This document shows, piece by piece, positions 6,889-15,332 of a stretch of DNA of 64,000 nucleotides (its first letter is position 1; the number at the start of each line of letters is the position of its first letter). The notes under the pieces are model-generated. The model saw nothing but the letters and a program-made list of their open reading frames with translations, was not told the origin of the DNA and did no database searches. The stretch spans positions 1-64,000 of the forward strand of contig NZ_UFQC01000026.1 of the NCBI RefSeq assembly GCF_900496975.1, given 5' to 3'. The translations under genes were made by a program, and so were the position numbers. This DNA is from Achromobacter veterisilvae. Its GTDB lineage: Bacteria; Pseudomonadota; Gammaproteobacteria; Burkholderiales; Burkholderiaceae_B.

Positions 6889-9513
6889 TCATCGGTTCTG
6901 CAGGGTATCAAGAGCAGCATCCAACGCCGTAACCGCCTCGACGACCGTTCTTACCGTCGCCCGATCGAACTCATGATCGCGCTGAGCGTCGTGCACACCG
7001 CTATTGAGGTAACCCCATTCAATACTCGTACCGCTGACATTGAGCAGCCTGACCAACGCCCCTACGGCATCCGGCGCACCCGCATGTTGCGCCGCGATAC
7101 GCTCGACGGCCGACCGCAACTTGGTGCATTTATTGTTCAGCTCCCAAGGCGCGCGGGGCCCGCTCAGCTTGATGTCGATCCGGCCGTCCGCCCGCCGACC
7201 CAGCCACGTCCACAGGCGGTCCGTCAGACTCTCCAGCGCCGGCCGGGCCTGGCGCAGTGCCTCGCGTTTCTCGTCAGCCGCCAACGCCTGCTGGGCCAGA
7301 AGAACATAGTTCTTCGCTGGCGGGTCGCTGTCGACCCGCAGTTCGTGCTCTCCCTGATGCGGGAGAAACTTGTAGCGCTTGATGGCCGCGGCGCGGCGCA
7401 CGCCCAACTCCTGCTGGATGCGGTGCAGGAACTCCTCTGCGTGCGAGGTGAGGATAACCTGCTTGCCGTGGAGCAAACCGTCCTCGAAGAAGGTACGCCA
7501 GATGCCATCGCGATGGTCGTCGTCTATCGCATTGACGACGTCATCGAAGATGACCACGGGGCAGCCCTGCGCGAGGTTCTTGGCAAGCAGAATCGCCAGA
7601 CCCAAGCATTTGATGTGCCCTTCGCTGAAGACGATCAACGCGTCGTAGCGCACGCCCGGCTCGCCGGCGAACTCCACCTCGATCTTGCCGTTCTCGGCCA
7701 CGGGCAACCACAGCGCGTGCAGCAGATCGCCGGGCGGATCGGCCCGGTTGAATGCGTTGTAGAGATGGCGGGCTTGGTCTCCCAGCCCCTGTAGCAGAAC
7801 CCCCGGCAGAGCGGTCAGGTATGCCTGAATCTCGGGTAGGAAGCCGTCGTAGGCGGCCTTGACCCGCTGATGGTGCACCACCACCGGCATTTCGTCCGTG
7901 GCCGCCTGGATCAGGCCGCGGTTCGCGTCGTCGAATTGGGCCACGGTTTGGCGGGCGGCCGCCAGCTCCTGATCCGCAGTCGTGCGCATGGTCCGCAGCC
8001 GTTCGATCTCCAGCTGATGCTGTTGCAGGCGGTCCCGCTCCTGGGCCATCGCGCCGCGCTGGGCATGCACGTCGCGCGCCTGCGCGTCGAAGCCTTCGAT
8101 GATCTGTGCGATCCGTAAGAGGGCTTGCCAGGCGCGCTGGTCCCCATTCACCCAGCCGCCGAGCCAATTGCCCGCCGACGTGGGAGGCAGCAGTGGCAGG
8201 CCCGCGGCCTGCGATTCGGCAGGACAAGCGACCCCAGCCGCCGCCACCACGCGGCGCATTTCGTCCCACAGCGCTCGGACCGCCTCGCTCAACTGCGTCC
8301 GATGCCCGGCCTCTTGCTGCTGCAGGACGGCCAGTTGCGCGAGCTGCTCCAGGCCCATTCGCGCCCTGGCGAACGGGTCCTGTGCCACAGCGGCCAGTCC
8401 GGTTCCACATGCCGGACACGCGGTCGCCCCGTCCGCCAACGCTTGCACGGCCTCGTAGAGCTTCGCGTACGACACCTCGCCCGCGCGGGCCGCGAGTTGC
8501 GCGGAAGACGCTTGCCACAGTCCCTGGACGCGGTAGGCCTCTGCCAGCAACGCTTGCAGGCGGGCCTGGGTCACCTCGTGAATGGCAGGCGGGTTGGCGT
8601 CCAGCTGAGCCTGGACATACGGTAGCCGTCCTTGCTGCTGCGGCGTACCCAGCAGCCAGTCCACGCAGGCTTGATAGGTCGCGCCAGGTGACATGCGCTG
8701 CGCCAAAGCTTGTTCCAGGCCCTCGACCGCTGCGATCTTCTGCGGGTAGGCGGCGATGGTCTGTTCGGAGTTCGCCAACCGCAGGCGACGCTGCGCCAGC
8801 TGCGCCGCCTGCACGCCGGCAAGCATCAGGTCCTGATCGAGCGAGGGGTTGAAGCCGCGCACGAACTCGCTGAACTGGTCCACGCCGAACAGGGTGGCGA
8901 TGAGCTGGCGCTGATCGCTCGGGGTCCGCGCGGCGATTCGGGCGAAATCGTCGAGGCGGTTCTTCTCGATGAAGCAGAAGCGATACTCAGCTTCGTCGGG
9001 CTGGACGGCCTGCGCTTCGCCCGCCGCCGTAGACGACAGGACTGGCGCGACGTGGCGGCGCAGGCGAGCGTTGTTGCAGTACGTCCGCTGGTCGACCCGC
9101 TTGGCCTGCGCTTCGCTGATCGAACCGAGCATCGCCACTTCCAAGGCTTCGCAGAAGCTGCTCTTGCCGGTGCCGTTGGCACCGTAGACCAAGGTGATGT
9201 CATGGCTGAGGTCGAACGTCTCCTGCCGCATGAATCCTCGAAACGGCCCGACTTCGAGCTGGTGCAGTCGCCCGAGCGCCGGCCCGTTTTCGGGGCCGCG
9301 CGCGTCCCCGTCGTAGGCGACAGGCATCTGCGCCAGATGCGCGATGGCCAGCGGCGCCAAGCGCGTGGAGCGCCCCCGGCGTGCAGCACCGACCTCGGCC
9401 AGTGGCTGCAGGTGATCGAGCACCAGGTGCGCCAGCCGGCGCACGTCGTCGTGCACGTGCCGCTGCGCCAAGTGCGCCAGGAACCGGTGGTACTCCGAAC
9501 GTATGCTTGCCAC
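6889..9513 (-). CDS. Rad50/RecF-like ATPase with zinc-hook motif, last gene of the CBASS operon
   Basis: An 874-residue ABC-type ATPase. After an N-terminal domain of about 85 residues come a Walker A at 111-119 (GANGTGKSS), a long helical middle with one CPAC zinc-hook-like motif (C366, C369), an ABC signature-like SEGH at about 630, a Walker B (VVIFDDVVNAID, about 655) and an H-loop (TSHAEEF, about 687), then a helical C-terminal domain of 180 residues. It starts with GTG only 9 bases after nucC, so it is almost certainly cotranscribed with it. Similar ATPases accompany many defence nucleases, but I cannot place it in a named system. An accessory effector, a DNA-end sensor or an independent defence gene are all possible. 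Confidence 0.8.
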   Translation of the reverse strand: MASIRSEYHRFLAHLAQRHVHDDVRRLAHLVLDHLQPLAEVGAARRGRSTRLAPLAIAHLAQMPVAYDGDARGPENGPALGRLHQLEVGPFRGFMRQETFDLSHDITLVYGANGTGKSSFCEALEVAMLGSISEAQAKRVDQRTYCNNARLRRHVAPVLSSTAAGEAQAVQPDEAEYRFCFIEKNRLDDFARIAARTPSDQRQLIATLFGVDQFSEFVRGFNPSLDQDLMLAGVQAAQLAQRRLRLANSEQTIAAYPQKIAAVEGLEQALAQRMSPGATYQACVDWLLGTPQQQGRLPYVQAQLDANPPAIHEVTQARLQALLAEAYRVQGLWQASSAQLAARAGEVSYAKLYEAVQALADGATACPACGTGLAAVAQDPFARARMGLEQLAQLAVLQQQEAGHRTQLSEAVRALWDEMRRVVAAAGVACPAESQAAGLPLLPPTSAGNWLGGWVNGDQRAWQALLRIAQIIEGFDAQARDVHAQRGAMAQERDRLQQHQLEIERLRTMRTTADQELAAARQTVAQFDDANRGLIQAATDEMPVVVHHQRVKAAYDGFLPEIQAYLTALPGVLLQGLGDQARHLYNAFNRADPPGDLLHALWLPVAENGKIEVEFAGEPGVRYDALIVFSEGHIKCLGLAILLAKNLAQGCPVVIFDDVVNAIDDDHRDGIWRTFFEDGLLHGKQVILTSHAEEFLHRIQQELGVRRAAAIKRYKFLPHQGEHELRVDSDPPAKNYVLLAQQALAADEKREALRQARPALESLTDRLWTWLGRRADGRIDIKLSGPRAPWELNNKCTKLRSAVERIAAQHAGAPDAVGALVRLLNVSGTSIEWGYLNSGVHDAQRDHEFDRATVRTVVEAVTALDAALDTLQNR

Positions 9514-9522
9514 AGCGCCCCC

Positions 9523-10248
9523 TCACTTGGTCAACCACTGACCGTAAGCCTCCACATCGATCATGGGGACCGTTCCACTGAACTGAAGCTGCGCGATCAG
9601 CTTGAAAAGAAACGCGGTCGCCGGCTTGTTTTCGTTGGTGTAGCTGTACGCGCCGCTGGCTTGGTCATAGAAAAAGTGCCCGTGGGCGGCAACGCATCCG
9701 ATGTCCAGACGCCCCTCGGTGAGGTTTGCGTTCAGCGCCTTGTCCATGGATGGACCCAATGCAGGACTCCATTCGCTCTCGAAGGTGAGCAAGCCACCCA
9801 GAATCGGAATCAACGGCTTCGCTGGGTAGGTCCCGCCAGCGTGCGGGATCGGCAGGCTCGTGCGGTGCAGCCTGCGCACACTGGCGACCTTCTCCTGGGC
9901 ATAGGCCACAAGCCCCGCGTCAGCCGTCTGCTTGGCCTCGAAAACGGCGTACACGCTTTCGGCTGGAATGATCGTCTCGTTCTCGTAGGTGAAGATAAAA
10001 GGCGAATATTGCCGATCAAACACCACCACATCGATCTGCTGGCTGAAGTTCCCCAGGCTGTCCACCACATGCGCCTTGGCCGCCTGGTACCGTTTGGGCA
10101 GATAGGTATCCAGCATGTCGATCCAGACGTTCTCGCTCGCATCCCCCTTCGTACCCGGGTGACCGAAGGTCTTGCGTACTACGGACAAGCGCTGCTGGAT
10201 GTCCTCATGCAGGGACGACAGGAGCTGGGAAAGCGACCACTGGGACAT
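9523..10248 (-). CDS. nucC: NucC, cyclic tri-AMP-activated endonuclease of type III CBASS
   Basis: A 241-residue protein, the length I recall for NucC. The PD-(D/E)XK active site is in place: D73 in QIDVVVFD, then E104 and K106 in VFEAK, the same positions reported as catalytic in E. coli NucC. In the known family cA3 binding joins two trimers into a hexamer that cuts double-stranded DNA and kills the infected cell. The start is set at 10248 because the frame upstream overlaps the CD-NTase gene and is not NucC-like, while residues 1-20 match the family N-terminus (WSLSQL, LHEDIQ). It may be catalogued under DUF6602. It lies 38 bases downstream of the CD-NTase gene. Confidence 0.9.
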   Translation of the reverse strand: MSQWSLSQLLSSLHEDIQQRLSVVRKTFGHPGTKGDASENVWIDMLDTYLPKRYQAAKAHVVDSLGNFSQQIDVVVFDRQYSPFIFTYENETIIPAESVYAVFEAKQTADAGLVAYAQEKVASVRRLHRTSLPIPHAGGTYPAKPLIPILGGLLTFESEWSPALGPSMDKALNANLTEGRLDIGCVAAHGHFFYDQASGAYSYTNENKPATAFLFKLIAQLQFSGTVPMIDVEAYGQWLTK

Positions 10249-10286
10249 GCTGTACCTCGATGGGACGTGTATGGAAGCCGATGGAA

Positions 10287-11189
10287 TCAGGACAGTGGGA
10301 ACTTGGGGCCAAACAGTGCGCGCCAGGCGCGAAGCGCTTCGATATTGCGACCACGACGCGCGTGGTCGATGGCGATGCTTGCGTCTTGGCTCGCCTGGAA
10401 CAGCAGCTGCTGCGCGCGCTGCTTGCGCGCGGCATCCATATCGTTGCTGATCGCCGGGCCAAGTCCGGCGGGATCCGGCCACTCGTCATGAACTCGATCG
10501 GCAAGCGTGGCAAAGAACGACTGGATCTCGCGATCGAACGATCCTCCCCAGCCGCCGTAAAGACACTCAAGGGCCATTACCTCGATCAGGAACGAGGGCT
10601 TCACCGGCTTCAGATCGCCGTGCTTGGGATTGTTGTTCCAGTACTTCACCATGCGCACGAGACCTTTCCACTCATTGCCATAGGCTTGGTGCGCTGCGGT
10701 CGCCTTGTCCTTATGGATCTCCGGGTCCGTCTTGATCCACTTTCCGGACGCCGTATCGGGGATCTCATACTGGTCGCCGGTATCGAATGCGGGCACCGCA
10801 TCCACGCTGACCACCCGGTAGTCCGTGTTGTCCTCCGCGTCGATGTGAACACCGAAATCCACGTTGATCGAGCGCGCCTGTTTGCGCACGGCCGCCGAAC
10901 CGTATTTCTCCACCAATGCAGAGTGGAAATCATCCAGCACTACCGATGCGGCCTTGCCGTGGTAATGCTTCTCCGAGTCCTTCAGCACGAAGAAGATGTC
11001 GATATCCTTGAGCGGCTTCGTCTTCGTGTATCGAGCATAGGAACCGGTCAGGAAGCTGCGCGCAATGCCGAACTTGGTCTGCAGGTAGTCCCGCACTTCG
11101 TTCTGGCGTTGCGAGGCATTCTTCTGTTCGCGTTCGTTGAGTTCCAGACGCGACTTGAACTTGCGAAAAGCTTCATCGATCGACAGCAT
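10287..11189 (-). CDS. cdnD: CD-NTase (CdnC/CdnD-like cyclic oligonucleotide synthase) of CBASS
   Basis: A 300-residue nucleotidyltransferase. The active-site motif is G49-S50 (LTGSYARYT) followed by D62 and D64 (KDIDIFF), with D111 (INVDFG) as the likely third metal ligand. In type III CBASS the enzyme is switched on by a peptide-bound HORMA protein and makes a cyclic trinucleotide that activates NucC. The start at 11189 shares a base with the stop of the HORMA gene. Clade D is chosen over C only because two HORMA genes are present, as in the Pseudomonas aeruginosa system; the clade is an inference. Confidence 0.88.
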   Translation of the reverse strand: MLSIDEAFRKFKSRLELNEREQKNASQRQNEVRDYLQTKFGIARSFLTGSYARYTKTKPLKDIDIFFVLKDSEKHYHGKAASVVLDDFHSALVEKYGSAAVRKQARSINVDFGVHIDAEDNTDYRVVSVDAVPAFDTGDQYEIPDTASGKWIKTDPEIHKDKATAAHQAYGNEWKGLVRMVKYWNNNPKHGDLKPVKPSFLIEVMALECLYGGWGGSFDREIQSFFATLADRVHDEWPDPAGLGPAISNDMDAARKQRAQQLLFQASQDASIAIDHARRGRNIEALRAWRALFGPKFPLS

Positions 11190-11689
11190 CAGCGTTGCCT
11201 CCAATATCCGGCCTGACCCGCCAGGCCGCTGTGTTCGACAGTCGAGCCTAGGCTCTGCTTGACCATTCCATCCGTCGAGCGATAACTTCCTTTGCTCCAT
11301 CCCTCCACATCAGGTCGCCCTGGCTTTGTATCGAGCATTAACTTGTACTTGGCCTGCGATGGCAGCAGCCCAGCTTTCTTGATCGCGTACTTCAACTGCT
11401 CGGTATCTGTCCAGAAGCTGCCGTCGCCATCGGACCACCCATACACGATGTCGATATCCCATCGGGTCACGAGCTTGTCGGTTGCCGGGTTGTAGATCTC
11501 CAGAATCACCTTGCGCAGATCACCGGTCCCGAGCCACGTCTTGATGGCTCGGGTATTGCTCTCCCAGCGATCCGCAAAGTGCTCAGGGTCCAGCCCACTG
11601 AGCAGGATGATGTCTTTCAAGCTCTTGAGGATGTTGTCGGTCACATAGGTAACCGAGTGCGTGTACGAGTAGGTGGCGACGGTGCTCAT
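11189..11689 (-). CDS. cap7: Bacterial HORMA-domain protein (Cap7-like)
   Basis: A 166-residue protein opening with [18 protein letters not shown], the usual first helix of bacterial HORMA proteins in CBASS, followed by an alternating strand pattern ([22 protein letters not shown]) and a Gly-rich C-terminal tail that could act as safety belt or closure peptide. In the known systems such a protein binds a peptide, closes and activates the CD-NTase. It overlaps its upstream neighbour by 4 bases and its stop overlaps the CD-NTase start. The choice of Cap7 rather than Cap8 is tentative. Confidence 0.8.
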
Positions 11690-12156
11690 GACTTGAGGAA
11701 ACCTCCGAGGTCGAGCGACAGCGCTTGCCCAGCATCGGCCTGCGCCTGCGTGGCAATTCCTTGGCTCAAGTCCCGTGCAATGATGCGAGAACTGTGCTTT
11801 TTGAGCGCGCTTTGCACCCAGCCGAGCTGCTCCTTCGGACACGGCAGCGAGACTCCCCAGTCTCCCTTCAACGGCTCGAACCCCAAGACTTCTTCGTTGG
11901 CATCATCACCATAGATCGCGTCTTCGTCGAAGAGGCAGTAGATCCTGGTCCGTGGTCCATCGCATGTCGCAACGATGGGCGCGCTCTTGGGTGCCTGGTC
12001 GGCGATCAAGCTGGCGGCCACGCCCGTCACGGCCCTGAGTTCAGAGCGAGCCGTGCCGTCCTTGCCCTGAGTGAGCAGTTCGACAATGGCATCCCATGTC
12101 TGCAACGCATCGCGGTGCGGCGAGCTGCGAAACGTCCGGCTGACAACGGTGGTCAT
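11686..12156 (-). CDS. cap8: Second HORMA-like protein (Cap8-like)
   Basis: A 156-residue protein of HORMA size between the TRIP13 gene and the other HORMA gene, overlapping both by 4 bases. Its N-terminus ([12 protein letters not shown]) and a helix-strand-helix core ([24 protein letters not shown]) fit a divergent HORMA fold, but similarity is weak by eye and the call leans on gene order. Two-HORMA type III CBASS loci, as in P. aeruginosa ATCC 27853, use the second protein to bind or tune the first. Its C-terminal tail ([12 protein letters not shown]) could be a closure peptide for the partner; this is inference. Confidence 0.65.
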
Positions 12157-13067
12157 TTTTGCTTCCCTCCTTGAAGGCGCATTTGCTTTGCCTGTCGTAT
12201 CGCACTGCGCAAGTGCTCTACGGAAAGCTTGTTCGGATCGATAGCCACTTGCGGGTCGGCCGCGAGGGCGTTGGCTACGACCTTGCGAATGGCCCGACCA
12301 TCCAATCCGACGCACTCGCCAGCGCACGCGTCGAACTGGTGAGCCGAGGAAAGCTTGCCAATCCCCGGAAATGTCTTTGCCAGGCCATTCAGGCAGTCCA
12401 CTAGGATCTGCTTGCAGGCATCCTTGCCGGGCAGTGGCACCTCCATCACCATGTCGCAACGAGATAGGAAGGCACTGTCGACGGCCTGTGGGAAGTTGCT
12501 GGTGGCCACGAACAGCAGATGCGGGTTGCGTTCGGCCAACATGTCCAACTGCACCAACACCGCGTCGGTGGCCCGGTGCACATCAACCGGGTTGGCTTCC
12601 AGGCTGAGCTTCGCTCGATCAGCCGCAAGCGTTTCGACCTCGTCCAGAAGGACGATCGTCGGGCCCGCCGCTGCGGATTCTGCGATCGATTGCGAGAACA
12701 GGTCTGCCACGGCGCGTTGAGTCTTTCCCATTGCAGAGCTCGTCAGCGTGTGAGGCTCCACTTCCAGCAATCGAAACTTCGCAGAAGAAAAAGATTCGGC
12801 CACACGATGCGCCAAGCCCCGTGCCAAGGAGGTCTTCCCAGTCCCCGGCGGGCCGACCAACAAGATCACGCCGTGCAGGGGGAGTACCGTGCGCTCCACC
12901 TTGGGGCGCACCGTGAAGTTGACGATCGCTTGTGACAGCAACTGTTTTTTGATGGCTTCGTCCATCACGATCGAATCCCACAAGTCACCCAGCGACTTAT
13001 CCGGCAGCTTCCAGCTTCGATGGATGCCTTTCGGCAAAGTGGCGTCTGATGAAGGATTCTTGGTCAT
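12153..13067 (-). CDS. cap6: TRIP13/Pch2-like AAA+ ATPase (Cap6) of type III CBASS
   Basis: A 304-residue AAA+ remodeler with Walker A at 72-80 (GPPGTGKTS), Walker B near 138-143 (IVLLDE), a sensor-1 strand (LFVATSNF) and arginines after FLSRCDMVMEVPLP. TRIP13 homologues open the closed HORMA protein and so switch the CD-NTase off, guarding against false activation. The gene overlaps the HORMA-like gene by 4 bases and follows the PIN gene after a 17-base gap. Length and motif set are complete, so the ATPase should be active. Confidence 0.9.
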   Translation of the reverse strand: MTKNPSSDATLPKGIHRSWKLPDKSLGDLWDSIVMDEAIKKQLLSQAIVNFTVRPKVERTVLPLHGVILLVGPPGTGKTSLARGLAHRVAESFSSAKFRLLEVEPHTLTSSAMGKTQRAVADLFSQSIAESAAAGPTIVLLDEVETLAADRAKLSLEANPVDVHRATDAVLVQLDMLAERNPHLLFVATSNFPQAVDSAFLSRCDMVMEVPLPGKDACKQILVDCLNGLAKTFPGIGKLSSAHQFDACAGECVGLDGRAIRKVVANALAADPQVAIDPNKLSVEHLRSAIRQAKQMRLQGGKQK

Positions 13068-13084
13068 CCGTGGCTCTCGGCGGG

Positions 13085-13660
13085 TCAGAGAATGGTGCGA
13101 TAGGTCGCCAGCACCTTGGTCGTTTGCACAAGGCCTTGGCGCAGCAGGATTTCGAGATAGCGGTCCACATCGATCGGCGGATGCTTGAGTTGGGCACGCT
13201 GGCGCTGCGCAGCCGACACTACGGCGGCCGCATCCAGATCCAGCAGGTTGTCCACAAACTCATCGGGGTGCTGCGATTCGATGCCGTACGGAGCCAGCAG
13301 ATCGTTCGGGAAATCACGTTCGTTGAACGTCACAATCACGCTCGCACCGCAGCGAATCGCCGCAGCCAGGACGTGCCGATCGTTCGGATCGGGTAATGTC
13401 AGGCCTGCCACGAGCGCTTCGTAGCCCTCCACCAAGCCGTCCGGAATGGCCCTGTCCATGAGATCCGACGTCCTGTCGACCTGAACCCGGGTGAGATCGG
13501 GGCGGTTGATCAACAGATTGCGTTTCCACTCCTCATGAATGGCTTGGCTCCACCGCGCCCGGAAGCGGCCAGACAGGCCGAGCCACATCAGGAAATCCCG
13601 CAGTGGCGCGGGATATAGAACGCACGCGTCGTAGACGGCGGTGAATGGGGAATGCCTCAT
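13085..13660 (-). CDS. PIN-domain toxin-like ribonuclease
   Basis: A 191-residue PIN protein. The first strand carries the metal-binding aspartate (AVYDACVLYP, D11), a middle acidic pair lies in LPDPNDRHVLAAA, and the last is in IVTFNERDFP. PIN toxins cut RNA and are paired with a DNA-binding antitoxin, here the HTH gene directly upstream, with which it overlaps by 4 bases. The C-terminal 60 residues extend beyond a minimal PIN domain. Same strand, tight spacing and no visible terminator place it in one operon with the CBASS genes. Confidence 0.8.
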   Translation of the reverse strand: MRHSPFTAVYDACVLYPAPLRDFLMWLGLSGRFRARWSQAIHEEWKRNLLINRPDLTRVQVDRTSDLMDRAIPDGLVEGYEALVAGLTLPDPNDRHVLAAAIRCGASVIVTFNERDFPNDLLAPYGIESQHPDEFVDNLLDLDAAAVVSAAQRQRAQLKHPPIDVDRYLEILLRQGLVQTTKVLATYRTIL

Positions 13661-14127
13661 TCGTATCCCATTCCCAACTCTTGCGACTGCTGAGCGAGTT
13701 CGGCCATCGCCTGCTCACTGGCGCGCTCGCGCGCTTCCTTGTACTGCATCAGATCGGCGAACCTCACCCTGCGGTGCTTGCCGGTGCGATGAAATGCCAA
13801 CACCCCATCTTCTAGCAGCTTGACGAAATGGGGACGGGACACGTTGAGCAAGTCCGCCGCCTCTTGGGTCGTCAGCTCTGCATGGACGGGCACCACCTTT
13901 ACTGCATTGCCATCGGCCAACTCGGCCAGGATGTCGACCAGCAGGCGTAAAGCCGAGGTAGGCAGTTCCACCTGATGAGCCTGTTTGTGGTCATCAAAGA
14001 TCTGGATGTGCTGCGTCTCGAACTGGGTTGCGAGGTAAGCCGCCAAGGCACGTTGACCCTGGACGGCTGCCTTAACCTCTCCCGCGGCGGGAAGGGTCAT
14101 CTTGGATTGGGCAGTGGCGGTGGTCAT
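13657..14127 (-). CDS. Excisionase-type HTH antitoxin, first gene of the defence operon
   Basis: A 156-residue protein with an N-terminal region of about 80 residues of unknown fold and a C-terminal MerR/excisionase-like helix-turn-helix (about 86-135: LTTQEAADLLNVSRPHFVKL, then a basic wing GKHRRVRFADL). Such proteins serve as antitoxin and autorepressor for downstream PIN toxins. A good ribosome site (TAGGAG) precedes the ATG. As first gene of an eight-gene operon it is placed to control the CBASS genes as well; that wider role is inference from layout and from repeats in the promoter. Confidence 0.8.
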   Translation of the reverse strand: MTTATAQSKMTLPAAGEVKAAVQGQRALAAYLATQFETQHIQIFDDHKQAHQVELPTSALRLLVDILAELADGNAVKVVPVHAELTTQEAADLLNVSRPHFVKLLEDGVLAFHRTGKHRRVRFADLMQYKEARERASEQAMAELAQQSQELGMGYE

Positions 14128-14161
14128 GGGTAGCTCCTAAGCGAAAACGGTTGCAGAGCCG

Positions 14162-14199
14162 ATCATATTCGAAACACTCGAAAAACGCAATAATCGAAA
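14162..14199 (-). promoter_or_regulatory. Promoter of the defence operon with three TCGAAA repeats
   Basis: On the minus strand a -35-like TTGCGT (14185-14190) and a -10 TATGAT (14162-14167) are 17 bases apart, about 35 bases upstream of the HTH gene. Three copies of TCGAAA in plus-strand reading (14169-14174, 14178-14183, 14194-14199) lie in the spacer and just upstream of the -35. This fits an operator for the HTH antitoxin. The -35 is weak (3 of 6). Confidence 0.6.
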
Positions 14200-14330
14200 C
14201 TCCACCCGGGCTTTTGTAGGTTCGCTCGCGGTATGCCCAGTCCGGTCGTCCGCCAGTTCCTATTGTTTGCGGCCTAAAACAGCCCTGATCTCCACGATCA
14301 CCCCATTGCTGATCACACAGGAATGGCGCG

Positions 14331-14714
14331 ATGGTGGCTTCGATCTGGCTGCGCGCCGCGCATCGCGGCGTGCCCACTTTTCTCGTGACGGCCCTCCTGC
14401 TGGGTCAGTCCCAGATGGCCTTGGCCGAGTCTCCGGCACAGCGCCAGGAGCTGGTCGCCGCACTGCGCCAGCTCGACGCGCTGGAGCGCACCGTCGCGGA
14501 CAGCGCCGCGCATGCCCCCATCCAGCCGGGCGAGCGCTACCACTTCGACTACCCGCGGCTGCTGGCTGACCTGGCGCGCGTTCGCGCCGGCATCCAGTTT
14601 CACCTGACGCCATCGCGCGCTCAGCCGCGCGACCCCTCCGAACTGGCCGGCGACTACCGCACCGAGCGGGCGGCCGAGCCGCTGCCGGCGACGACTGCGG
14701 GGGGCAAGCAATGA
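14331..14714 (+). CDS. RAQPRD-family ICE protein
   Basis: A 127-residue exported protein with a signal peptide ending ALAES (about residue 33). It contains the literal signature RAQPRD (about 96-101) that names the family, preceded by YHFDYPRLLADLARVRAGI. Members belong to the mating-pore set of ICEclc-like elements; the molecular role is not known. It resumes the plus-strand conjugation cluster after the defence cargo and overlaps the next gene by 4 bases. Confidence 0.92.
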   Translation: MVASIWLRAAHRGVPTFLVTALLLGQSQMALAESPAQRQELVAALRQLDALERTVADSAAHAPIQPGERYHFDYPRLLADLARVRAGIQFHLTPSRAQPRDPSELAGDYRTERAAEPLPATTAGGKQ

Positions 14715-14944
14715 ACGGCGCCCAGGTCTCGGCATTTCAAGCCAACAGCGGCATCGCGCCTTCCGCAATGGCGACCGTCCTGGTCGGCGTCGTGTTCGCG
14801 GTCCTGCTCGTGTGGGGCGTCTGGGCCATCCGAACGGCCTACGTGGGGTGGTCCGAGAGCCGCCTCAACCAGCGCCAGTTCCTCGGCGTCTGCATCCGCT
14901 TCGTCGCGATGTACCTCGTCCTGAGTTTCTTCCTTCTGTCCTGA
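14711..14944 (+). CDS. TIGR03758-type small ICE membrane protein
   Basis: A 77-residue protein with two membrane segments (about 18-42 and 58-77) and the family-like motif IRTAYVGWSESRLNQRQF between them. The size and two-helix layout suggest a pilin-like or pore protein of the T4SS. It lies in the standard position between RAQPRD and TIGR03745-type genes. Confidence 0.85.
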   Translation: MNGAQVSAFQANSGIAPSAMATVLVGVVFAVLLVWGVWAIRTAYVGWSESRLNQRQFLGVCIRFVAMYLVLSFFLLS

Positions 14945-14960
14945 CCTGAAAGGCCCGACC

Positions 14961-15320
14961 ATGCACAACCGCATCCTCACTTCCCGTCTCGCCCAGCGCG
15001 CCGCCATGGCCCTGGGCGCCGCCGCGCTGCCCGCGCTGTCGTTCGCGCAAGGCCTGCCGCAGTTGGAGAACCCGACGCGCGGCACCGGCAACGGCATCAT
15101 GGAGACGATCCGCAACTACGGCTACGACATCATCATGCTCGTGGCCCTGCTGGTGGTGGCGTCGATGTTCATCGGCGTCTGCTACCACGCCTACGGAACC
15201 TACGCGGAGATCCACACCGGCCGCAAGACGTGGGGCCAATTCGGCCTCACGGTCGCCATCGGCGCCGTGTTGCTCGTGATCGGCATCTGGCTGCTCACCG
15301 AAGCCACGGGCATCCTGTAA
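14961..15320 (+). CDS. TIGR03745-type ICE membrane protein (pilin-like)
   Basis: A 119-residue protein: signal peptide (about 1-29, ending SFAQG), then two membrane helices (about 52-75 and 90-115) around the polar stretch HAYGTYAEIHTGRKTWGQFG. Its size, signal peptide and paired helices resemble VirB2/TraA-type pilins. It belongs to the compact block of small T4SS genes typical of this element family. Confidence 0.85.
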   Translation: MHNRILTSRLAQRAAMALGAAALPALSFAQGLPQLENPTRGTGNGIMETIRNYGYDIIMLVALLVVASMFIGVCYHAYGTYAEIHTGRKTWGQFGLTVAIGAVLLVIGIWLLTEATGIL

Positions 15321-15332
15321 GGCGAGGCCGGT

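Noticed and set aside
9523-10248. The gene between CD-NTase and ATPase as an unknown DUF6602 effector
   Set aside because: Length of 241 residues and D73, E104, K106 at the NucC catalytic positions identify it as NucC, so it is not a novel effector.
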